From assembly GCF_005403045.1 (NCBI RefSeq), contig NZ_BJCL01000001.1, forward strand, positions 682,001-746,000: a stretch of 64,000 nt of DNA, written 5' to 3'. This document shows, one piece after another, positions 36,997 through 46,988 of this stretch. The translations under genes were made by a program, and so were the position numbers. Position 1 is the stretch's first letter. Every line of letters begins with the position of its first letter. The DNA is from Pseudaquabacterium pictum. GTDB lineage: Bacteria > Pseudomonadota > Gammaproteobacteria > Burkholderiales > Burkholderiaceae_C. The notes below the pieces were generated by a model that saw only the letters and a program-made list of their open reading frames with translations, searched no databases and was not told the origin of the DNA.

Positions 36997-39410
36997 ACTG
37001 CAGGTGGCGGCCCGGCGGCGTGGCCTCGGCAGCGCTGGCCGCCCTGCTGCTGGCAGGCTGCGCCGGGCCGGGGCCCACGCCCGCCGACGCGGGGCGTCCG
37101 CAGCTCGATGCGGCCACGGCCGCCCGCCACACCGCCGCGGCCTACCTGGCGCAGGGCGTGTCGCCCTGGCAGCCGGAAGACGTCGATGCCGATGCCCTGA
37201 CCGCCGACTTCACCGTGGCCGCCGATGGCAGCGGCAGCCACCGCAGCGTGCAGGCCGCGGTCGATGCGGTGCCCGCCGCCGCAGCTGCGACCCCGGGCCG
37301 GCGCTGGGTGATCCGCATCCGCCCCGGCGTCTACCGCGGGCCGCTGTGCGTGCGCGACAAGCCGCCGCTGGCCCTGGTGGGTGCGGCCGGCGGCCGCGAT
37401 GGCGTGGTGCTGGTCGACCAGCGCCATGCCGGCCTGGCCAAGCCCGCCGGCACGCCCGCCCAGCCCTGCCAGCCCAACCTGCAGGCCGAGCGGCATGGCA
37501 CCTCGGGCAGCGCCACCGCGGTGATCGCCAGCCCCGATGTGCTGCTGGCCCACCTGACCATCGCCAACGACGCCACTGGCGCCTTCAGCCGCCCCACGCC
37601 GCTGCCCGCCGCCGCGCAGGGCGAGGGCGCGCAGGCAGTGGCGCTGATGACGCTGGCCGACCGGGTGCAGCTGGACAACCTGCGCCTGGTCTCGCACCAG
37701 GACACCCTCTACGTGCGCCGCCCCGCCCCGAGTGCGCCGGCGCGGGTGTTCATGCGCGCCAGCCTGGTCGAGGGCGATGTCGACTTCGTCTTCGGCAACG
37801 CCACACTGGTGGTCGACGACAGCACCCTGCTCAGCCGGGCCGACCGCCTGCGCTCGCGCAGCGGCGGCGGGGGCCACGTGCTGGCGCCCAGCACGCCGGC
37901 CGCGCAGCCGCTGGGCTTTCTGGTGCAGCGCAGCCGTTTCATCGCCGAGCCCGGCCTGGCCGACGCCAGCACCAGCCTGGGCCGGGCCTGGGACGAAGGC
38001 GTCGTACCGGGCACCTGGCAGGCCGGCGTGTCGCCCAACGGCCAGGCCCTGGTGCGCGACAGCGCGCTGGGCCCGCACCTCGGCGGCTGGGCCGCGTCCA
38101 CCGCGCGGCGGCCGTTCACGCCGTCGGCCGACACGGCCGCCAACGCCAACCGCTTTGCCGAGTTCCACAACCAGCCCGCGCCGGCCGACGCGGCCCGCGA
38201 GACCGCGCCTCACGGCTGGGCCACCGCTGGCGGCGGCACCCGCGGCGGCGCCGATGCCGCGCCAGGCGATGTGCACACCGTGCGCAACCGCGCCGAGCTG
38301 CTGGCCGCGCTGCGCCCGCACCCGCGGCCGCGCATCGTGCAGGTGCAGGGCCGCATCGACCTGGCCACCAACGCCGCCGGCCGGCCGCTGGGCGCGGCCG
38401 ACTTCCAGGCGCCGGGCTTCTCCTGGCCGGCGTTCGCCGCGGCCTACGACCCGGCCACCTGGGGCCGCCGGCCACCCGCCGGCCCGCTGGAAGACGGCCG
38501 CCGCGCCTCGGCCGCGGCCCAGGCAGCGCATGTCATCGTGCGCGTGCCCTCGCGCACCACGCTGATCGGCCTGGGCGCCGATGCCACGCTCAGCGGCGGC
38601 GGCCTGCTGCTCGATGGCGTGCGCGACGTGATCGTGCGCAACCTGCACCTGCAGCAGGCGTTCGACCACTTTCCCGCCTGGGATCCGGTCGACAACGGCC
38701 ACGGCGAATGGAACGCCGAACACGACCTGCTGGCCCTGCGCCGCGCCAGTCAGGTGTGGATCGACCACTGCACGTTCGACCGGCTGGCGCCCGGCACGCC
38801 GGCGCCGGCCGTGCTGCTGGGCCGGACGATGCAGCACACCGACGGCCTGCTCGACATCACCCGAGGCGCGACCCATGTCACCGTCAGCTGGAGCCTGCTG
38901 CGCGGCGGCGACAAGACCGCGCTGATCGGCGGCAGCGACCGCCACACCGACGATGCCGGCCGGCTGCAGATCAGCTTCCACCACAACCTCTGGCAGGCCA
39001 GCCGCGAGCGCGCACCCCGGGTGCGTTTCGGCCAGGTGCACTTGGCCAACAACCTGTACCTGGTGCCCGACGCATCGGCCTTCGGCTACAGCATCGGCCT
39101 GGGTCACCAGGCCTCGGTGCTGAGCCGGCACAACGCCTGGCAGGCCACCGGCGGCGTGGCACCGCCACGCCTGGTGCGGCGGCTGGGCACGGCCCGCGCA
39201 TTCGACGACCAGGGCTCGGCGCTGAACGGCCAGCCACTGACCCGGGCCGCGCTGCTGGCCGATGTGGCCGAGGCCGCCACACTGGCGGCCACCGTCGACT
39301 GGCAGCCGCCGGCGCCGCCACCGCTGGACGCCGCCGCCGAGGTGCCCGCCCGTGTGCGCGCCCTGGCCGGCGCCGGCCGGCTGGTCGCGCTGCCGCTGGA
39401 GGCACGATGA
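36993..39410 (+). CDS. Lipoprotein fusion: pectin methylesterase (CE8) plus pectate lyase (PL1)
   Basis: An 805-residue bifunctional pectinase. The N-terminus carries a lipobox L20-A21-G22-Cys23, so it should be lipid-anchored. Residues 72-395 are a CE8 esterase: FTVAADGSGSHRSVQAAVDA, catalytic Asp237 in SHQDTLYV and Asp262/Asp264 in EGDVDFVFGNA. Residues 420-800 are a PL1 lyase: WIDHCTFD near residue 589 (Asp591 as Ca ligand) and RERAPRVRFGQVHLANNLY near residue 672. It would remove methyl esters and then cleave the resulting pectate in place. The ATG overlaps the Ogl stop. Which membrane leaflet it faces is not determined by the sequence. Confidence 0.93.
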   Translation: MNCRWRPGGVASAALAALLLAGCAGPGPTPADAGRPQLDAATAARHTAAAYLAQGVSPWQPEDVDADALTADFTVAADGSGSHRSVQAAVDAVPAAAAATPGRRWVIRIRPGVYRGPLCVRDKPPLALVGAAGGRDGVVLVDQRHAGLAKPAGTPAQPCQPNLQAERHGTSGSATAVIASPDVLLAHLTIANDATGAFSRPTPLPAAAQGEGAQAVALMTLADRVQLDNLRLVSHQDTLYVRRPAPSAPARVFMRASLVEGDVDFVFGNATLVVDDSTLLSRADRLRSRSGGGGHVLAPSTPAAQPLGFLVQRSRFIAEPGLADASTSLGRAWDEGVVPGTWQAGVSPNGQALVRDSALGPHLGGWAASTARRPFTPSADTAANANRFAEFHNQPAPADAARETAPHGWATAGGGTRGGADAAPGDVHTVRNRAELLAALRPHPRPRIVQVQGRIDLATNAAGRPLGAADFQAPGFSWPAFAAAYDPATWGRRPPAGPLEDGRRASAAAQAAHVIVRVPSRTTLIGLGADATLSGGGLLLDGVRDVIVRNLHLQQAFDHFPAWDPVDNGHGEWNAEHDLLALRRASQVWIDHCTFDRLAPGTPAPAVLLGRTMQHTDGLLDITRGATHVTVSWSLLRGGDKTALIGGSDRHTDDAGRLQISFHHNLWQASRERAPRVRFGQVHLANNLYLVPDASAFGYSIGLGHQASVLSRHNAWQATGGVAPPRLVRRLGTARAFDDQGSALNGQPLTRAALLADVAEAATLAATVDWQPPAPPPLDAAAEVPARVRALAGAGRLVALPLEAR

Positions 39411-39446
39411 TCCCCACCTTTCCCACACGCGCCTGAGAGACCACCG

Positions 39447-40274
39447 ATGACCGACCCCGCCCTGCCCACGCAGATCCGCTTCAACCGCCTGCTGCTGACC
39501 GGCGCCGCCGGCAACCTGGGCCAGCAGCTGCGCCCGCGCCTGAAGCGCTGGTGCAGCACGCTGCGCCTGTCCGACCGCGCCGACCTGGGCGCGGCCGCCG
39601 ACGACGAGGAACTGGTCCCCGCCGATCTGGCCGATGCCGCCGCGGTGCATGCGCTGCTGGAGGGCGTGGACGCGGTGGTGCACATGGGCGGCGTGTCCAC
39701 CGAGCAGGCCTGGGGCGCGATCCTCGACGCCAACATCCGCGGCCTGGTGCACCTGTACGAGGCGGCGCGCGCCCACGGCACCCGGCGCATCGTCTTTGCC
39801 AGCTCCAACCATGTCACCGGCTTCTACCGGCAGGACCAGGTGGTCAGCCCGCGCGATCCGGTGCGCCCGGACGGCCTGTACGGCCTGAGCAAGGCCTTCG
39901 GCGAAAACCTGGCCCAGCTCTACTGGGACCGCTTCGGCATCGAGACGGTGAGCCTGCGCATCGGCTCGTCGTTCCCCGCGCCGCGGGACCGGCGCATGCT
40001 GGCCACCTGGCTCAGCTACGACGACGCCGAGCGGTTGGTGGCCGCCGCACTGACCGCGCCGGTGGTCGGCCACAGCATCGTCTACGGCATGAGCGACAAC
40101 CCGCTGACCTGGTGGGACAACACGCCGGCGCGCCACATCGGCTTCCGGCCGCAGGACAGTTCGGAGCCCTTCCGCGCCGCGATCGAGCAGCGCCAGGCGC
40201 CGCTGGACCGCAACGACCCTGCCACCCACCACCAGGGTGGTGCCTTCGTGCGCACCGGGCCGTTCTTCGAATGA
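39447..40274 (+). CDS. udh: NAD-dependent uronate dehydrogenase
   Basis: Short-chain-type dehydrogenase that oxidises D-galacturonate or D-glucuronate to the aldarolactone, the first step of the oxidative galacturonate pathway. The product has 275 residues, near the family norm. The NAD-binding motif is TGAAGNLG at 18-25, the catalytic YxxxK is YGLSK near residue 144, and FASSNHVTGFY and the C-terminal DDAERLV and DNTPARHIGFRPQDSSE stretches match characterised Udh enzymes. It is placed after the pectinase genes and overlaps the lactonase start. This locates the route as uronate to galactarolactone, then galactarate. Confidence 0.93.
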   Translation: MTDPALPTQIRFNRLLLTGAAGNLGQQLRPRLKRWCSTLRLSDRADLGAAADDEELVPADLADAAAVHALLEGVDAVVHMGGVSTEQAWGAILDANIRGLVHLYEAARAHGTRRIVFASSNHVTGFYRQDQVVSPRDPVRPDGLYGLSKAFGENLAQLYWDRFGIETVSLRIGSSFPAPRDRRMLATWLSYDDAERLVAAALTAPVVGHSIVYGMSDNPLTWWDNTPARHIGFRPQDSSEPFRAAIEQRQAPLDRNDPATHHQGGAFVRTGPFFE

Positions 40275-41167
40275 GTGCCGCGCTGCCCGAGCTGCTGTGC
40301 GATGTCCGCTGCCAGGTCGGCGAGAGCCCGCTCTGGGATCCGGCGGCGCAGTGGCTGTACTGGGTCGACATCGAGGGCCGCGCGGTGCACCGGGTCGACG
40401 CCGCTGGCCGCCACCGCCAGTGGCCGGTGGCCGAGCGCATCGGCGCCATCGCGCTGCAGGCCGGCGGCGGCCTGCTGGCGGCGATGGAGACGGGACTGTT
40501 CCTGCTGCAGCTGCAGGACGACGGCACCGTCGGCAGCCGGCTGTGGCAACCGGTGGCCTTCCCGCTGCCGGCCATGCGCTTCAACGACGGCCGCACCGAC
40601 CGCCAGGGCCGCTTCTGGGTGTCGAGCATGGTGCGCGACATGGCCGCCGCCAACCCCGCCGGCGCGCTGTACCGTGCCGATGCCGGCGGGCTGGCGCCCA
40701 GCAGCATCGACGGCCTGCGCACCGGCAACGGCCTGGGCTTCAGCCCCGACGGCCGGGTGATGTACCTGAGCGATTCCCACCCCACGGTGCGCCAGGTCTG
40801 GGCCTTCGACCTGGGTGACGACGGCGTACCACGCCACCGCCGCGGCTTCATCGACATGCGCCAGCACCCGGGCCGGCCCGACGGCGCGGCGGTGGACGCC
40901 GACGGTGGCTACTGGATCTGCGCCAACGACGCCGGCCTGGTGCTGCGCTTCACGCCCAACGGCCGGCTCGACCGGCAGCTGGCCGTGCCGGCAGCCAAGG
41001 TGGCGATGTGCGCCTTCTTCGGCCCGCGGCTGGACCGGATGGTGGTCACCACCATCCGCCCGGCGGCGCCGATCGACGGCTGGGACCCCGCGCTGGCCGG
41101 TGCGGTCTTCGTGCTCGACCCGGGCTGCGTGGGCCTGGCCGACACGCCGTTCACCGCCGGCGGCTGA
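40271..41167 (+). CDS. SMP-30/gluconolactonase-family lactonase
   Basis: A 298-residue six-bladed beta-propeller metallolactonase. The metal-binding Glu18 is in CQVGESPLWD, and RFNDGRTDRQGRFWV, LRTGNGLGFSPDGRVMYLSDS and HPGRPDGAAVDADGGYWI are the usual metal/active-site blades. In this operon it probably hydrolyses galactaro- or glucaro-lactone made by uronate dehydrogenase. The ATG overlaps the udh stop (ATGA). It is the last gene of the right arm; the following NfeD gene is 92 bases away with its own ribosome-binding site. Confidence 0.9.
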   Translation: MSAALPELLCDVRCQVGESPLWDPAAQWLYWVDIEGRAVHRVDAAGRHRQWPVAERIGAIALQAGGGLLAAMETGLFLLQLQDDGTVGSRLWQPVAFPLPAMRFNDGRTDRQGRFWVSSMVRDMAAANPAGALYRADAGGLAPSSIDGLRTGNGLGFSPDGRVMYLSDSHPTVRQVWAFDLGDDGVPRHRRGFIDMRQHPGRPDGAAVDADGGYWICANDAGLVLRFTPNGRLDRQLAVPAAKVAMCAFFGPRLDRMVVTTIRPAAPIDGWDPALAGAVFVLDPGCVGLADTPFTAGG

Positions 41168-41259
41168 TCGCCCCGGTGGCAGGGTGCGGGACGGCGCATG
41201 GCTACACTGCGCCGCGGTGGCCAGCCGGCCGCCTGCCAACCCAGAGAACCGGAGGCACG

Positions 41260-41697
41260 ATGGACTGGAACGCCGCCACGGCATGGTGGGTGACCGCGGG
41301 CGTGCTGGTGGCCGCCGAGCTGGCCACCGGCACCTTCTACCTGCTGATGCTGGCCCTGGGCGCCGCCGCCGGTGCCGTGGCAGCCCATGCCGGCGTGCCG
41401 CTGACCTGGCAGATCGCCACCGCAGCGGTGGTGGGCGCCGCCGCGGTGGTGGTGTGGCACCTGCACCGCAGCCGCCAGCCAGCCGCCGAGCCGGCCAGCA
41501 CCAACCGCGACGTCAACCTCGATGTGGGCGGCACGGTGCAGGTGCCGGCCTGGGGCGCCGACGGCCTGGCCCGCATCCCCTACCGCGGCAGCCACTGGGA
41601 GGCCCGCCATGTCGGCAGCGGCCCCCTGCTGCCCGGCCTGCATGTGATCCGCGCGGTGGACGGCAACTGCCTGCTGCTCGAACGCGCCCCCCACTGA
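41260..41697 (+). CDS. NfeD-like membrane protein
   Basis: A 145-residue short NfeD homologue. Two or three hydrophobic segments occupy residues 8-68, and a C-terminal OB-fold domain spans about residues 85-143 (VGGTVQVPAWGADGLARIPYRGSHWEARH). GGAGG lies 4 bases before the ATG. The SPFH/stomatin gene follows after 18 bases, the classical NfeD-stomatin pairing seen across bacteria. NfeD proteins are thought to help assemble stomatin-type membrane scaffolds; the protease domain of long NfeD is absent. Confidence 0.9.
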   Translation: MDWNAATAWWVTAGVLVAAELATGTFYLLMLALGAAAGAVAAHAGVPLTWQIATAAVVGAAAVVVWHLHRSRQPAAEPASTNRDVNLDVGGTVQVPAWGADGLARIPYRGSHWEARHVGSGPLLPGLHVIRAVDGNCLLLERAPH

Positions 41698-41715
41698 ACC
41701 CCTGAAGGCTCCGCC

Positions 41716-42627
41716 ATGGAAACCGTCGCCATCCTGCTGGTCATCACCATCATCTTCATCGCCCGGTCGCTGAAGGTGGTGCCGCAGCAGAATGCCTGGG
41801 TGGTGGAACGCCTGGGCAAGTACCACGCCACCCTCACCCCGGGCCTGAACCTGCTGGTGCCCTTCATCGACCGGGTGGCTTACAAGCACTCGCTCAAGGA
41901 GATCCCGCTGGACGTGCCCAGCCAGGTCTGCATCACCAAGGACAACACCCAGCTCACGGTGGACGGCATCCTGTACTTCCAGGTGACCGACCCGATGCGC
42001 GCCAGCTACGGCAGCAGCGACTACATCATCGCGATCACCCAGCTGGCACAGACCACGCTGCGCAGCGTGATCGGCCGCATGGAGCTGGACAAGACCTTCG
42101 AGGAGCGTGACCAGATCAACGGCTCGGTGGTGCTGTCGCTGGACGAGGCGGCGCTGAACTGGGGCGTGAAGGTGCTGCGCTACGAGATCAAGGACCTGAC
42201 GCCGCCGGCCGAGATCCTGCGCAGCATGCAGGCGCAGATCACTGCCGAGCGCGAGAAGCGCGCGCTGATCGCCGCCAGCGAGGGCCGGCGCCAGGAGCAG
42301 ATCAACATCGCCACCGGCGAGCGCGAGGCCAGCATCGCCCGCAGCGAGGGCGAGAAGCAGGCCGACATCAACAAGGCGCAAGGCGAGGCCGCCGCGATCA
42401 CCGCGCTGGCCGAGGCCTCGGCCGATGCCATCCGCCGCATTGCCGCGGCCATCGAGGCGCCCGGCGGCGCCCAGGCGGTGCAACTGCAGGTGGCCGAGAA
42501 GGCGATCGGCGCCTATGCCAACCTGGCCAAGTCCAACAACACCATGATCGTGCCCGGCAACATGACCGAGGTGTCGGGCCTGATCGCCACCGCGATGGCG
42601 GTGATGAAGGGCACGCCCAAGGCCTGA
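41716..42627 (+). CDS. SPFH/stomatin-family protein (QmcA-like)
   Basis: A 303-residue membrane-anchored scaffold protein. The N-terminal anchor is residues 2-17 (TVAILLVITIIFIARS), followed by the SPFH/band-7 domain (VVPQQNAWVVERLGKYH..., YFQVTDPMRASYGSSDY) to about residue 175. A long Ala/Glu-rich coiled coil follows (QITAEREKRALIAASEGRRQ...), then a short C-terminal tail. It matches E. coli QmcA in size and layout. It is paired with the upstream nfeD gene. A role in membrane microdomains or quality control of membrane proteins is the family view. Confidence 0.93.
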   Translation: METVAILLVITIIFIARSLKVVPQQNAWVVERLGKYHATLTPGLNLLVPFIDRVAYKHSLKEIPLDVPSQVCITKDNTQLTVDGILYFQVTDPMRASYGSSDYIIAITQLAQTTLRSVIGRMELDKTFEERDQINGSVVLSLDEAALNWGVKVLRYEIKDLTPPAEILRSMQAQITAEREKRALIAASEGRRQEQINIATGEREASIARSEGEKQADINKAQGEAAAITALAEASADAIRRIAAAIEAPGGAQAVQLQVAEKAIGAYANLAKSNNTMIVPGNMTEVSGLIATAMAVMKGTPKA

Positions 42628-42634
42628 CGCGCCG

Positions 42635-43699
42635 TCAGCGGGCCCGGCGCTGGGGCTGCACGCCGGCCACGGCCAGCAGCGATTCCACGCAGTCGCGCAG
42701 CGACACGTCCCAGGGCCGGAACTCCACGCCCAGCAGCGCGCGGATGCGCTCGTTGCGCAGGTCGCAGCCGTCCCAGATCGCGCGCATCTCGGCCTCGCGG
42801 GCGCGGATGCGCTCGCCCTGCGCGTCCACCACCGGCCCCGGCACATGGCCCAGTTCGGGCAGCAGGCGGCCGATGTCGGTGTTGATGTCTTCCACCCGGC
42901 GCGTCTCGGTGGACCAGGCGATGTAGCGCTCGCCGTTCTTCACCGCAGCGCTTTCCAGCAAGCCGATGTGGCAGGCCGCATCGTCGCGCACGTCCACCGG
43001 CATCCAGGGGCGGTAGACGGGGGTCTGCACGCAATCTCCGCGCAGCATGCCGGCGATCAGCTTCTGCCACGGCCCCATGTCCTGCTGGTGGGCCGACAGG
43101 ATGGGGCCGACGTTGTCGCCCGGACAGCAGGCCACCGATGTCCAGCCGCCATGGCGGGCCGCGGCGGCGGCAAACAGCCGCTCGGCCAGCACCTTGCCCA
43201 TCGAATAGCCCTGCCCACGCTCGGGGCTGCGCTTGGGGTTGGTCTCGTCGGGCCAGCGGTCTTCGTTGCAGACCGGGCGGCGCACCAGTTCCTGCAGGTC
43301 CATCTCGGAGATCACCGCGGCGATGCTGGAGGTGACCACCACCCGGGTGACGCTGCCGGAAGCCTCGATGCTGGCGATGATGTGCTCGCAGGTGCGGCGG
43401 ATGCGGTCCTGGTCGTCGTAAGTGGCCAGGTGCGACAGGTGGGCCACGCCATGGCAGCCGCGGAAGATGCTGTCGTAGCAGCCGGGCTGGTCCAGGTCGG
43501 CCGCATGCAGCGTCAGGCGGCCGCTGGCAAAGCCCGGCATGGCCCGCAAGAAACCGGTGCGGGCCAGGTCAGCCGGGTCACGCACGCAGGCGCGCACCCG
43601 GTGGCCACGGTCCAGCAACTGGCGCACCACCCAGCCGCCGATGAAGCCGGCGGCGCCGGTGACGGCGATGACCGCACCGCGGCGGGGGACTGGGGACAT
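42635..43699 (-). CDS. NAD(P)-dependent epimerase/dihydroflavonol-reductase-like protein
   Basis: A 354-residue extended short-chain dehydrogenase. The nucleotide motif is TGAAGFIGG near residues 14-22, followed by the Arg-rich RACVRDP that favours NADP. The active-site serine region is VVVTSSIAAVISEMD and the catalytic YxxxK is YSMGK. I prefer ATG 43699 because GAGG lies 8 bases upstream on the minus strand; GTG 43717 would add six residues. It converges with the SPFH gene with 7 bases between stops. The substrate is unknown; candidates are aldehydes, ketones or nucleotide sugars. Confidence 0.8.
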   Translation of the reverse strand: MSPVPRRGAVIAVTGAAGFIGGWVVRQLLDRGHRVRACVRDPADLARTGFLRAMPGFASGRLTLHAADLDQPGCYDSIFRGCHGVAHLSHLATYDDQDRIRRTCEHIIASIEASGSVTRVVVTSSIAAVISEMDLQELVRRPVCNEDRWPDETNPKRSPERGQGYSMGKVLAERLFAAAAARHGGWTSVACCPGDNVGPILSAHQQDMGPWQKLIAGMLRGDCVQTPVYRPWMPVDVRDDAACHIGLLESAAVKNGERYIAWSTETRRVEDINTDIGRLLPELGHVPGPVVDAQGERIRAREAEMRAIWDGCDLRNERIRALLGVEFRPWDVSLRDCVESLLAVAGVQPQRRAR

Positions 43700-43882
43700 G
43701 GCAAACACCTCGTGCACGCGGCCCCGGGCGGCGCCCGGCCTGAGCCTGCGGCGCCGACGCTAGCACCGGGATTCCGGCGGCGGAGTCGGCCGGGTGACAG
43801 CCCGCAGGCCGCCCGGCGCGCCACATTGGCCCCGCCACACCCCGCACCGCCTGCCCGGTGCGCCCGTCCACGAGGAGACCCC

Positions 43883-45970
<2,088 letters not shown>

Positions 45971-46053
45971 ACCTTGCCAAAAGCAACCGCACGGCCAGCG
46001 GGCCGGCGGCGCCCGGGCATGATCCGGGGTTTGCCACACAAGGAACCCTGGCC

Positions 46054-46434
46054 ATGTCCCGCGATGCCGCCCTGAACGTGCTGGGCACTCCCCTGGTGCC
46101 CTGCAGCTACGACCCGCTGACCGGCTGGTACCGCGACGGCTGCTGCCACACCGACGCGCAGGACCATGGCAGCCATGTGATCTGCGCCCGGGTGACGGTG
46201 GCCTTCCTGAACCAGCAGTTCGAGCGTGGCAACGATCTGATCACCCCGCGGCCGGACTACCGCTTCAAGGGGTTGAAGGCCGGTGACCGCTGGTGCGTGT
46301 GTGCCCTGCGCTGGAAGGAGGCCTACCTGGCCGGCTGCGCGCCGCCGGTGGTGCTGGACAGCACCCACGCCCGTGCGACGGATTTCGTGCCGCTGGACTG
46401 GTTGCGCGAGAAGGCGCTGGATGCCGTCGGCTAG
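46054..46434 (+). CDS. DUF2237 family protein
   Basis: A 126-residue soluble protein of DUF2237. The conserved features are NVLGTPLVPCSYDPLTGWYRDGC near the N-terminus, then HTDAQDHGSHVICARVTVAF, GDRWCVCALRWKEA and LDSTHARATDFVPLDWL. Six cysteines and several histidines are conserved family features that suggest metal or redox chemistry, but the function is unknown. The stop overlaps the -10-like sequence of the tRNA gene. Confidence 0.88.
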   Translation: MSRDAALNVLGTPLVPCSYDPLTGWYRDGCCHTDAQDHGSHVICARVTVAFLNQQFERGNDLITPRPDYRFKGLKAGDRWCVCALRWKEAYLAGCAPPVVLDSTHARATDFVPLDWLREKALDAVG

Positions 46435-46437
46435 AAT
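46432..46437 (+). promoter_or_regulatory. -10 element for tRNA-Ser
   Basis: TAGAAT overlaps the DUF2237 stop codon and lies 14 bases before the tRNA 5' end, giving a start about 8 bases upstream of the mature tRNA. No strong -35 is visible. A cotranscript with DUF2237 is also possible. Confidence 0.45.
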
Positions 46438-46451
46438 CTGAGGCTTGCCGC

Positions 46452-46542
46452 GGAGAGATGGATGAGCGGTTTAAGTCGCACGCCTGGAAAGCGTGTGGGG
46501 GTTAACAGCCCCCCGCGGGTTCGAATCCCGCTCTCTCCGCCA
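46452..46542 (+). tRNA. tRNA-Ser (anticodon GGA)
   Basis: A complete class II tRNA. The acceptor stem GGAGAGA (46452-46458) pairs with TCTCTCC (46532-46538), the discriminator is G and CCA is encoded. The anticodon stem CACGC/GCGTG encloses the loop CTGGAAA with anticodon GGA (46486-46488), reading UCC and UCU. A long variable arm follows (TGGGGGTTAACAGCCCCC), as expected for serine, and the T-loop GGTTCGAATCC is intact. The length of 91 bases including CCA is normal. Confidence 0.97.
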
Positions 46543-46554
46543 CCGCCCCCAAGT

Positions 46555-46579
46555 CAAAGCCCCGCATGCCGGGGCTTTG
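46555..46579 (+). terminator. Intrinsic terminator after tRNA-Ser
   Basis: CAAAGCCCCG (46555-46564) and CGGGGCTTTG (46570-46579) form a perfect 10-bp stem with a 5-base loop, 12 bases after the tRNA. The tail TCGTTGTG is only moderately U-rich, so efficiency is uncertain. Confidence 0.75.
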
Positions 46580-46632
46580 TCGTTGTGCGGCACCGGATTC
46601 AAGCGCCGCCGGCCCGGCGCCAGAATGGCGCG

Positions 46633-46965
46633 ATGCCCGCGCACCACTACCTCGCCCCCGCCGACGCGCCCGATCGCGCCGCCATCGACACCACCCCCGG
46701 CCTGCTGCTGCTGGAGTTCGGCACCGGCTGGTGCGGCCATTGCCGTGCCGCCCGGCCGGCCGTGGCCGAGGCGCTGGCTGCCCATCCCGGCGTGCGCCAC
46801 GTGCAGGTGGAAGACGGCCCGGGCCGCGCCCTGGGCCGCAGCTTCGGCGTGACGCTGTGGCCCACCCTGGTCTTCCTGCAGGACGGGCAGGAGCGCCAGC
46901 GCCTGGTGCGTCCGCGGGAGGTGGCCCCGGTCGCCGCCGCGCTGCAGGCCCTCACCGGCCAGTGA
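46633..46965 (+). CDS. Thioredoxin-like protein
   Basis: A 110-residue cytoplasmic thioredoxin-fold protein. The redox centre is WCGHC near residues 33-37, with His in place of the usual Pro of WCGPC, which normally raises the redox potential towards that of disulfide isomerases. The cis-proline loop is LWPTLVFLQDG. No signal peptide is visible. The acyl-CoA ligase gene begins 23 bases downstream, so co-transcription is possible but no functional link is apparent. Confidence 0.88.
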   Translation: MPAHHYLAPADAPDRAAIDTTPGLLLLEFGTGWCGHCRAARPAVAEALAAHPGVRHVQVEDGPGRALGRSFGVTLWPTLVFLQDGQERQRLVRPREVAPVAAALQALTGQ

Positions 46966-46988
46966 CGCCAGCACCGAGGACCCGCCGC

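Noticed and set aside
36792-40232. Long minus-strand open frame opposite the ogl, CE8-PL1 and udh genes
   Set aside because: Antisense shadow; all three plus-strand genes have recognisable active sites and coupled starts.
41193-41213. GGCGCA/TGCGCC inverted repeat overlapping a TACACT sequence before nfeD
   Set aside because: It could be an operator or promoter, but the stem is short, the loop is 9 bases and no -35 or further support was found.
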